A stretch of DNA of 64,000 nt from Maridesulfovibrio ferrireducens (GTDB lineage: Bacteria; Desulfobacterota; Desulfovibrionia; Desulfovibrionales; Desulfovibrionaceae): NCBI RefSeq assembly GCF_900101105.1, contig NZ_FNGA01000001.1:558001-622000 (forward strand), given 5' to 3'. Below are positions 26,384 to 33,315 of this stretch, piece by piece. The notes under the pieces were generated by a model. That model made no database searches. It worked only from the letters and a program-made list of their open reading frames with translations, and was not told the origin of the DNA. The translations under genes were made by a program, and so were the position numbers. Every line of letters starts with the position of its first letter. The first letter of the stretch is position 1.

Positions 26384-27178
26384 TCACTGAAATGTATTAA
26401 CAAGAGACCCTGTCAGCAAGGACCAGCCGTCTACCATAATAAACAAAAGAATCTTAAACGGCAGCGAAACCATCGCAGGCGGCAACATCATCATCCCCAT
26501 TGCCAGCAGGATACTTGCTATAACCATATCAAGAATCAAGAATGGAACATAAATCAAAAATCCAATGGTAAACCCTGTCTTAAGCTCACTGATGGTGTAG
26601 GCAGCAACCAAAAGCATGGTATTAACATCTTCTTTTGTTTCAGGTCGGGCTTCACCTGTGATGGAATAAAAAATCGAAAGATCTTTTTCGCGAGTATGCT
26701 TGAAAAGAAATTTTCTTACTGGGATCTGCGCATTCTCCAGCGCCTCTTTAAAACCGATTTCTTCATTTAAATAAGGCTGTAATGCCGTGTTATTAACCGC
26801 TTTACCGGTTGGCATCATGATTACCACAGTCATAAAAATGGCAAGACTGGCTAGAATCTGGTTAGGCGGCATCTGCTGTGTGCCCATTGCCTGCCTTAAA
26901 AAGTGGAAAACAATAATAATTCTAGTAAACGAAGTCATGGTCAAAAGTATGGATGGAGCCATACCCAGAACGGTCAGCAAGAATAGAATTTCAAGCAGAC
27001 GCGAAACCTGTTCAGGCTCATCCTGCCCGGCAGCAAGATTCAGCGTCAAAGTAGGAATGGTCTGATCCTGAGCAAATACAACCGCAGGCAGAACCAGCAA
27101 TAATATTGCGCTAAGAGTCAGAAGAGCCGGTATTTTCTTTTTTAAGAAATCCGGCAAAATCTTTTTCATCCTTTCCAT
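26384..27178 (-). CDS. fliP: flagellar export gate protein FliP
   Basis: 264 residues. I place the start at the ATG at 27176-27178, with GGGAAGAAG upstream; a second ATG 9 bases later is an alternative. A signal peptide (AILLLVLPAVVFAQ, cleaved near residue 40) is followed by the conserved SFTRIIIVFHFLRQAMGTQQMPPNQIL and the C-terminal GMMMLPPAMVSLPFKILLFIMVDGW. FliP forms a pentamer at the core of the export gate. Its start lies inside fliO by 68 bases. Confidence 0.95.
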   Translation of the reverse strand: MERMKKILPDFLKKKIPALLTLSAILLLVLPAVVFAQDQTIPTLTLNLAAGQDEPEQVSRLLEILFLLTVLGMAPSILLTMTSFTRIIIVFHFLRQAMGTQQMPPNQILASLAIFMTVVIMMPTGKAVNNTALQPYLNEEIGFKEALENAQIPVRKFLFKHTREKDLSIFYSITGEARPETKEDVNTMLLVAAYTISELKTGFTIGFLIYVPFLILDMVIASILLAMGMMMLPPAMVSLPFKILLFIMVDGWSLLTGSLVNTFQ

Positions 27179-27497
27179 GAACTTCTTCCCTTGCTTGAAG
27201 CAGAGTAATTTTATCCTGAGTAACACCAAGCACAAGATCCTGACCGCGATACTTAATAACTGTAATATTCTGACGCGGTCCGAGCGGAAGACGTTCTACA
27301 ATCTGCAACTCTTTGTTCCGCACACCGGAAAAGGATACGCCAAGATTAAGACGCCGCATAAAATAAAAAACCAAAAGAAGCATTCCCAGAATAAAAAAAA
27401 GTGCTCCCGACATTTTAAGCACGGAACTGACCCCAGCATCAGGGACAGACATAGCAAGCGGCACAGAAGCGTTAAGCAAGGTGTTTAACCCGCTCAA
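27111..27497 (-). CDS. fliO: flagellar biosynthesis protein FliO
   Basis: 128 residues with one membrane segment (about 30-47, ALFFILGMLLLVFYFM) followed by a cytoplasmic domain starting RLNLG and containing the FliO motif KELQIVERLPLGPRQNITVIK. FliO helps assemble FliP in the inner membrane. The TTG called as start has no clear ribosome binding site; translation probably depends on coupling with fliN, which overlaps it by 26 bases. The C-terminus overlaps the start of fliP. Confidence 0.9.
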   Translation of the reverse strand: MSGLNTLLNASVPLAMSVPDAGVSSVLKMSGALFFILGMLLLVFYFMRRLNLGVSFSGVRNKELQIVERLPLGPRQNITVIKYRGQDLVLGVTQDKITLLQAREEVHGKDEKDFAGFLKKENTGSSDS

Positions 27498-28149
27498 TAG
27501 GACTGATAATATCGGTAAGTCTGATACCGAATTTCTCGTTAATTACAACCGCTTCCCCTCTGGCAACCAACTTTCCATTCACATAAATTTCAAGAGGCTC
27601 ACCTGCAAGCTTGGTAAGCTCTACAACAGAACCTGCTCCAAGCTGTAAAAGCTCATTAATAAGCATTTTAGTGCGGCCAAGTTCAGCTGAAACATCAAGA
27701 GGAATATCGAGAATAAAATCAAGGTCACGTCTTGAACCGTCATGACGAGGATTTTTTGCTTCGCTTGTAAAATCATTAAAATCTGCGTCTCTGGTCTGAG
27801 TACGAAGAAACTCCTGTTCCTTTTCTTTCCGGATATCATCTCCGGTATCCTCAGCCAATGCGGAAGCCCACTCATCAGCAAGAGCGTCGTCACTTCCCCC
27901 GCCGGCATCTCCGGCTCCGGCATCGTCGTCCTGTTCACCAAGAGCTGCCGCCCATTCATCGGCAAGAGCATCATCGCTGCCGGCATCGTCACCCTGCTCA
28001 GAAAGAGCAGAAGCCCATTCATCAGCAAGAGCGTCATCATTGCCGTCACCGGGGTCTGATCCCAAAGCATCACCGCTATCCGTATCTTCGGTTAGCGCAT
28101 CCGCCCACTCCTGTGCGAGTTTATCCTGATCAAGATCATCAGACATCAT
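27472..28149 (-). CDS. fliN: flagellar switch protein FliN with a repeated N-terminal motif
   Basis: 225 residues, longer than E. coli FliN (137). The C-terminal SpoA domain (about 142-225: FILDIPLDVSAELGR, then ELLQLGAGSVVEL, AGEPLEIYVNGK and the VINEKFGIRLTDI end) is complete. The N-terminal 100 residues contain four near-copies of [LA]-A-[DQ]-E-W-A-x-A-L at residues 11-19, 41-49, 62-70 and 90-98, separated by acidic Asp/Gly/Ala linkers. E. coli FliN has one such motif near its N-terminus. A GGAGG site precedes two tandem ATGs (28144-28149), so the start may be 28146. Confidence 0.93.
   Translation of the reverse strand: MMSDDLDQDKLAQEWADALTEDTDSGDALGSDPGDGNDDALADEWASALSEQGDDAGSDDALADEWAAALGEQDDDAGAGDAGGGSDDALADEWASALAEDTGDDIRKEKEQEFLRTQTRDADFNDFTSEAKNPRHDGSRRDLDFILDIPLDVSAELGRTKMLINELLQLGAGSVVELTKLAGEPLEIYVNGKLVARGEAVVINEKFGIRLTDIISPIERVKHLA
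27847..28119 (-). repeat. in-gene repeat array encoding four FliN motif copies
   Basis: Four imperfect copies of an approximately 60-90 base unit encode LADEWA[SA]AL plus an acidic linker. Copies 2 to 4 share most bases, copy 1 is the most diverged. The array is in frame and the linkers vary in length, which is consistent with expansion by slippage or unequal exchange. Confidence 0.8.
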
Positions 28150-28247
28150 TCCCGTAAACCTCCGGCTTTATCATTTATTGCCTGCCGAATAATCTGTATT
28201 AAACGCCAATTACTCGACAGAGCAATACAGCAATTGCAAAAAGCGTG

Positions 28248-28748
28248 CTACTGAATAACCATATCTGTAAAATATACCTGCGAAACCTTAGCTCCACCCA
28301 TAATCTGGTTGAGCCGGTCTACAATTTCTTTCTTTAGGAGAATCTTGTTCTCCATACTGGACAAATCCTGAAAAGTTTTACTGGAAAGAAGCAGAATAAG
28401 CGTATCCTTAACCATCGGCTCTTTCTTATTAAGCTCCGCAACAGCTTCTTCGCTGATGACTTCTACATCAATACCCAATTTCAAATATCTTCGTCCAAGC
28501 GGGTCAGCAAGGTTTACAACAAAAGTCGGCAAAGTAACGGTGAAACCATCACCGGGCAAGGGAGCAGCATTAGGATCAACTGCTTCTTCGGTTTTTGAAA
28601 CTTCAGCCGCATCTTCCGGCGCTCCTGCAAAAAACTTCTGATAGGCGAAAAATCCGCCGCCGCCGAGAACTGCAAGAAGCAGAACAAGAATAATCCACTT
28701 CAGCATGCTGCCTTTTTTCTTCGCTTCCTGTCCATTTTCTTCGGCCAT
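28248..28748 (-). CDS. fliL: flagellar basal body-associated protein FliL
   Basis: 166 residues. A cytoplasmic basic N-terminus is followed by one membrane segment (about 17-36, LKWIILVLLLAVLGGGGFFAY), then an acidic linker and the periplasmic FliL domain with YLKLGIDVEVI, DTLILLLSSKTF and a terminal VSQVYFTDMVIQ. FliL surrounds or stabilises the stator units at the motor. It sits between fliN and the two MotB-type genes, consistent with stator-related function. The gap to fliN (98 bases) has no obvious signal. Confidence 0.93.
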   Translation of the reverse strand: MAEENGQEAKKKGSMLKWIILVLLLAVLGGGGFFAYQKFFAGAPEDAAEVSKTEEAVDPNAAPLPGDGFTVTLPTFVVNLADPLGRRYLKLGIDVEVISEEAVAELNKKEPMVKDTLILLLSSKTFQDLSSMENKILLKKEIVDRLNQIMGGAKVSQVYFTDMVIQ

Positions 28749-28782
28749 GATATTCAGCCCTCTCCAGTGTTACTTTACTAAA

Positions 28783-29514
28783 TTACGAATACCCGCCCAA
28801 ATGGGGAGTTGTTTTAATCAAAATTTCTACTCGTCTGTTCTGGCCCCTGCTTTCCGGCGTTGTATTACTATACATCGGATAGGTAGGGCCATAGGCTGAC
28901 ATAGTAAGCCTGTGGTTAGAAATACCCTGTTCAACAAAATAAGTAAGCACGGCTATTGCCCGCTGTCCCGAAAGTTTAAAATTGGAAGGACTCATTCCCC
29001 CCACATCATCAGTGTAGCCAGAAATATTGATATCCGCCGCCCCTAGATAACCAAGAACAGGAATCAGTTGGTAAAGCAGAACTTTTGCATTGTCATCAAG
29101 TTCATACTTGCCCAGCGGGAACAGTAGCTTGTCTGTAAGTACAAGGGCAACCCCTTCCGGCTTTGCAAGAACTTTCAAATTCTCTTCAAGTGTCGCCTTA
29201 TCCATATCCGGGGGAAGAATCTCATCGGGAAACAACAAGTCCTTAATTCTGTTTTGCTTTTCCAGAACTTCCCAGGGACGCTCAAGCATTTCACTGACCA
29301 TTGCAACTTTGGCTGTAACCCGCCCAGATCCTCTTTTTGAAAGAAAACCGAGCTCCGCCGGAGTAATCGTAACCCTTGTAATAAAACTCTGATCCATGGA
29401 TGCCATACTGAGCAAGAGCACAAAAAATGTCAAAAGAAGCGTAACAAGATCAGAAAATGTGACCAGCCAGGCTCCACCCGGATCAGGAAATTTTTTCTGT
29501 TTTTTTTTAGCCAT
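28783..29514 (-). CDS. motB: MotB-type flagellar stator protein with OmpA domain (second copy)
   Basis: 243 residues. The single membrane segment (about 18-38) carries Asp22 in TFSDLVTLLLTFFVLLLS, the residue that takes part in ion translocation in MotB. The periplasmic C-terminal OmpA-like domain (about 125-235) includes NISGYTDDVGG, LSGQRAIAVLTYF and NRRVEILI for peptidoglycan binding. It is a full stator B subunit, distinct in sequence from the neighbouring MotB at 29529-30368. The two genes are separated by 14 bases and share one motA upstream. Confidence 0.9.
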   Translation of the reverse strand: MAKKKQKKFPDPGGAWLVTFSDLVTLLLTFFVLLLSMASMDQSFITRVTITPAELGFLSKRGSGRVTAKVAMVSEMLERPWEVLEKQNRIKDLLFPDEILPPDMDKATLEENLKVLAKPEGVALVLTDKLLFPLGKYELDDNAKVLLYQLIPVLGYLGAADINISGYTDDVGGMSPSNFKLSGQRAIAVLTYFVEQGISNHRLTMSAYGPTYPMYSNTTPESRGQNRRVEILIKTTPHLGGYS

Positions 29515-29528
29515 AATTTGAATAATCG

Positions 29529-30368
29529 CTACTGCTTGCTCTGTTTTGGCTTCGCGGAATCCTTTATCGGAAAAACGAAACCGTCATAATCAAAACTACC
29601 ATCGCGCTTTTCTATTTTTTTAGGCTGATATTCCTTAAGTTCCCGCTCAACAGAAGGATTTCTTGTATCCAGCACAATATCAACCCTGCGATTTTTAAGC
29701 CGCCCCTCCGGAGTAACATTGGGATAGCGGGGATTAAACTTTCCAAAAGCTTCTATTTTAAGCATCTCTGGATTCATGCCGCTCTGAACAAGATGAGTGT
29801 AAACAGAAAGCACCCTGTCCAATGAAATTTTCCATGAAATATCAGGAATAAGATCCTTATCTTCCACCCTGTAATCGTCACCGAGTTCATCCCGTAAAAT
29901 AGACGTATGCCCGGCAAGCATAATAGGATTGGTAACACGTTTTAAAACCGGAATAGCTGTATCCAGTATCTTCCGGCCTTCAAGTGAAAGTTCGGAACTG
30001 TCCGGCATAAACAAAACATCCGCACCGATAGAAATAATCTGAACAAATCTATTAGACTCAAAGCGCAAATCATCTTCTGTAAATTCCCAGAGCATCGGTT
30101 TTACGGGCTCAAGATCATTCTTAACTTCAAGCGGACCGACTTCAATAGTTCTGCGCGTATCTGTCGTGGAAAGAACGTCATACCCTTTAGTTCCAAAACC
30201 GAAAGTTCCGATAATTGATCCGAGAACAACCAACTTTCTGCGTTCATCAACCACCGACATACTTACCAAAAGCACAAAAAAAGTGAGCATCAATGTCATG
30301 AGATCACTGAATGTAATAAGCCAGAGCGGCTGCCCCTCAGGAGGTACCTGTTTTTTCTCTCTACCCAT
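29529..30368 (-). CDS. motB: flagellar motor stator protein MotB (first copy)
   Basis: 279 residues. The start is the ATG at 30366-30368 with GGGGGG close upstream; a frame extension adds five residues without support. The membrane segment (about 18-38) has Asp22 in TFSDLMTLMLTFFVLLVS. A longer linker than in the second copy is followed by the OmpA-like domain (about 150-260), with LAGHTSIL, DRVLSVYTHLV and NRRVDIVLD. The gene lies just after motA, so with MotA it can form a stator. Confidence 0.9.
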   Translation of the reverse strand: MGREKKQVPPEGQPLWLITFSDLMTLMLTFFVLLVSMSVVDERRKLVVLGSIIGTFGFGTKGYDVLSTTDTRRTIEVGPLEVKNDLEPVKPMLWEFTEDDLRFESNRFVQIISIGADVLFMPDSSELSLEGRKILDTAIPVLKRVTNPIMLAGHTSILRDELGDDYRVEDKDLIPDISWKISLDRVLSVYTHLVQSGMNPEMLKIEAFGKFNPRYPNVTPEGRLKNRRVDIVLDTRNPSVERELKEYQPKKIEKRDGSFDYDGFVFPIKDSAKPKQSKQ

Positions 30369-30432
30369 TCGCCCCCCGATCAAATCCCTTAAAACATATT
30401 ATGAACCGGATTTGAAAAAATACACTTCAAGC

Positions 30433-31194
30433 CTAATCTACAATTCTACGAATTTTAGGAGGCAGGAAGCTGTTGAGCTTTTCTTCAATAATCTTGGGAT
30501 TCTCACCTTTTGAAATAGAAATGATACCTTCCATTACCATTTCACGCAGAAGCACTTCTTCCTTACTGCGGGTTTTAAGCTTACCGGACATCGGAGTGAA
30601 CACAAGGTTGGCCAGAATCGCTCCGTAAAGCGTAGTAAGCAGCGCAACAGCCATCGCAGGTCCGATTGAACTAGGATCACTCATGGTCTGGAGCATCTGC
30701 ACCAAGCCGATAACAGTTCCGATCATTCCCATTGCAGGGGCAAAATCAGCAAAGACTTTCAGAATTTCAGCCCCTGTTTCGTGCCTGTTTTCAAGGTACT
30801 GAATTTCCGTTTCAAGAATTTCCTGAATTACCTGAGGCTCAAGACCATCAACGGTCAGCTGCAAACCTTTACGTAAAAAGTCATCTTCAATGCTTTTAAG
30901 TGCAGGTTCGAGAGAAAGGATTCCTTCGCGGCGGGCGCGATTGGCAAAATCCATAAATTTAGCAATGATATCAGAAGGAGATTCAAGGCTTGAGAAAAAG
31001 GTTTTCTTGATGACTCCTACGACACCGATAATGTGTCCTGCAGGATAATTAACAAGAGATGCTCCGATAGTTCCTCCGATAACAATAAACACAGAAGGAA
31101 CAGAAATAAAAATACCCAAAGGACTCCCGACAAGGATAGCCGCGATTACCAGTCCAAATGAAAGAACTATTCCTATTACGGTACCCAGATCCAT
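30433..31194 (-). CDS. motA: flagellar motor stator protein MotA
   Basis: 253 residues with four predicted membrane segments: about 3-22, 30-50, 148-170 and 182-205. The third and fourth carry the conserved Pro in the stator core (GTVIGLVQMLQTM, ALLTTLYGAILANL), and the cytoplasmic loop holds the charged residues (RREGILSLE) that contact FliG. The sequence order SVFIVIGGTIGASLVNYP is typical of the Desulfovibrio-type MotA/TolQ/ExbB protein. It is the first gene of the flagellar operon. Confidence 0.94.
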   Translation of the reverse strand: MDLGTVIGIVLSFGLVIAAILVGSPLGIFISVPSVFIVIGGTIGASLVNYPAGHIIGVVGVIKKTFFSSLESPSDIIAKFMDFANRARREGILSLEPALKSIEDDFLRKGLQLTVDGLEPQVIQEILETEIQYLENRHETGAEILKVFADFAPAMGMIGTVIGLVQMLQTMSDPSSIGPAMAVALLTTLYGAILANLVFTPMSGKLKTRSKEEVLLREMVMEGIISISKGENPKIIEEKLNSFLPPKIRRIVD

Positions 31195-31229
31195 TTAGTC
31201 CGCCTATCCCTGTGTTGTGAGTCGGAGAC

Positions 31230-31931
31230 TTAACTCAATCTCTGACCAAAAATTCTTGTTCCGACTCTGACCATTGTAGAGCCTTCCTCAATCGCAACTC
31301 TGAAATCCCCGGTCATCCCCATGGACAACTCAGGAAGCTTGATGCCGAACAACTTTTCCATGCCCTCGGAAAGCATGCGAAGTCTTGCAAAATATGGCCG
31401 CGCTCCTTCCGGGTCTCCGAAAAAAGGGGGAAGAGCCATAAAACCCGTCAACTTTAAATTATCCAAAGCAGATATTCCTTCAATTAACGAAGGGAGCTGC
31501 TCTTCGGACACTCCGCTTTTCTGCTCTTCTCCGGCGGTATTAACCTGAATCAGAATGTTTTGAACAACACCAAGTGATTGTGCTTTTTTATTCAAAAGTT
31601 CTGCCAACTTAATTGAATCAACACTATGTATAGCGCAAAACCTTCCGGAAACATACTTCGCTTTCTTGGACTGAAGACCGCCGATGTAATGCCAGTCAAT
31701 ATCCAAAGAAGCCAATTCGTCCTGTTTTGCGAGAGCCTCCTGCACGTAAGACTCACCAAAACATTTATGCCCGGCTTGATACAAAATTTCAATATCAGAA
31801 GCCGGATGCAGCTTCGAAACGGCCATCACAGCAACAGATCCGGTCTTTCTTCCAGTCTTTGCAACTGCGTCAGCAACGTCTTCATTAACTGCCGCGAGGT
31901 TTTCTATAAGTTCTTTTTCCCTACTTTCCAT
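31230..31931 (-). CDS. yggS: PLP-binding homeostasis protein (YggS/PROSC family)
   Basis: 233 residues of the alanine racemase-like TIM-barrel fold. The PLP lysine is in VMAVSKLHPASDIE (about 34-47), and the second motif WHYIGGLQSKKAKY (about 80-93) and LSMGMTGDFRVAIEEGSTMVRVG, including the C-terminal phosphate-binding loop, are all present. It binds pyridoxal phosphate and keeps its pool balanced. It lies 35 bases upstream of motA and might be part of that transcript. Confidence 0.93.
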   Translation of the reverse strand: MESREKELIENLAAVNEDVADAVAKTGRKTGSVAVMAVSKLHPASDIEILYQAGHKCFGESYVQEALAKQDELASLDIDWHYIGGLQSKKAKYVSGRFCAIHSVDSIKLAELLNKKAQSLGVVQNILIQVNTAGEEQKSGVSEEQLPSLIEGISALDNLKLTGFMALPPFFGDPEGARPYFARLRMLSEGMEKLFGIKLPELSMGMTGDFRVAIEEGSTMVRVGTRIFGQRLS

Positions 31932-32109
31932 CTGCTTACTACCAACCGTATTGAACCGGCTTATATTAAATTTCGGTTGTTATTAAATATTTCTTTAATA
32001 AAAAGAAAATAAAAGAACAAGAAAGCTCTTCATTTACCACTCTAAAACAAATCACTCAGGTTAAAAAAAGCTTTCTCGTTTTTATGACCTCAACAAAACA
32101 GATTGTCTG

Positions 32110-33024
32110 CTATTCTCCAAGACCGATCGATCTCAAGAACCCAACGTCTTCTGTCCAGCCTTCTCTAACCTTAACCCAAAGTTCAAGCATAACCTTCTGC
32201 TCAAGCATTTCTTCTATTTCAGTACGGGCCTTGATACCTATTTTCTTAAGGTTTTGACCGCCCTTACCGATGATCATGCCCTTATGGTTACTCTTAGTGG
32301 TGTAGATAATGGCACCGATATTAACAAGATTTTTCTCTGGATCTTCATTCCAGAACTCAATCTCAACGGCAGTGGAATAAGGAAGTTCCTGCTGAAGACT
32401 CATGAAAAGCTTTTCGCGAATAACTTCGGCAGCCATGAAGCGCATTGGAACTGTAGAAATCTGATCGTCAGGGAACATGGGAGCGCCTTCAGGCAGTGCT
32501 GCTTTGATCTTATCAAGCAATACGTCCGCGCCGTCTCCTTTGCGTGCTGAAATCGGGAAAAATTCAGCATCAGGCCACATTGCCTGCGCCTTTTCCATGA
32601 CCGGCAAAAGCATAGCCTTATCTTTAACTTTATCGATTTTATTTACTGCAACATAAACAGGACGGCCTGAACCGTTGACCGGCTTTACCAAAGGAGCCAG
32701 TTCCTGTTCCATCAGGTGAGGTTTGGATGCAAAAAAGGCGGCATCAAAAAGAACGACAATGATATCTGAACTTGAAAGAGCATCCCATGCGGTCTCAAGC
32801 AGAAAGCGATTCATCTTTCCGCGCATTCTATGAATTCCCGGAGTATCAAGAAATACTATCTGAGACTCGTCATCACTGAGAATCCCGCTGATACGGTTAC
32901 GGGTGGTCTGGGGCTTGGGAGAGACAATCGCCACTTTCTGCCCGAGATAATGATTCATAAGTGTACTTTTGCCCGAATTCGGGGGTCCAAGAAGCGCTAC
33001 AAATCCGAATTTAAATTCCGACAT
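32110..33024 (-). CDS. era: GTPase Era
   Basis: 304 residues. G1 is GPPNSGKST (13-21), G3 is LDTPGIH, and G4 is VNKIDK, followed by SARKGDG (G5). The C-terminal KH domain has the GKGGQNLKKIG core (about 240-250) and an EKNLVN-to-KV tail. Era binds the 3' end of 16S rRNA and helps 30S assembly. It is cytoplasmic or peripheral to the membrane. The 178-base gap below, down to yggS, shows nothing clear apart from a weak long-loop repeat of GAAAGCT. Confidence 0.97.
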   Translation of the reverse strand: MSEFKFGFVALLGPPNSGKSTLMNHYLGQKVAIVSPKPQTTRNRISGILSDDESQIVFLDTPGIHRMRGKMNRFLLETAWDALSSSDIIVVLFDAAFFASKPHLMEQELAPLVKPVNGSGRPVYVAVNKIDKVKDKAMLLPVMEKAQAMWPDAEFFPISARKGDGADVLLDKIKAALPEGAPMFPDDQISTVPMRFMAAEVIREKLFMSLQQELPYSTAVEIEFWNEDPEKNLVNIGAIIYTTKSNHKGMIIGKGGQNLKKIGIKARTEIEEMLEQKVMLELWVKVREGWTEDVGFLRSIGLGE

Positions 33025-33202
33025 TTATTTATCCTCATTTATTATTTCAACCCGCATATTTTTTTAAAAAAGCGGAATAAAAATTATATTTTCTTGTTTT
33101 AAAATTATTCTCTACCGAAATAACTACACGAAAAAAACGGTACACGCCAATTTTCTTATCGTCAGTTATTTACAACTAAAGGCAACCATACTTTTAACAA
33201 TC

Positions 33203-33235
33203 AAGCCCTTCCCAAGCATGCTCGGGAAGGGCTTT
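33203..33235 (-). terminator. hairpin downstream of topA, possible terminator
   Basis: AAGCCCTTCCC pairs with GGGAAGGGCTT over a 10-base loop containing AGCATGCT. The T-run after the stem on the minus strand is poor (TTGATTGTT), so termination may be weak. It is 81 bases after the topA stop. The rest of the topA-era gap (33025-33315) is AT-rich and shows nothing. Confidence 0.55.
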
Positions 33236-33315
33236 GAAACACATTTATAACCTAGACAAAATCTAGCATTTGTCTAGAACCATACAAATATACTTATAAA
33301 ACAAACAGATATTCA

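Noticed and set aside
27621-28157. Long frames on both strands inside the FliN repeat array
   Set aside because: They are low-complexity shadows of the acidic repeats (Met/Leu-rich and His/Arg-rich), not independent genes; only the fliN frame has a good start and a known domain.
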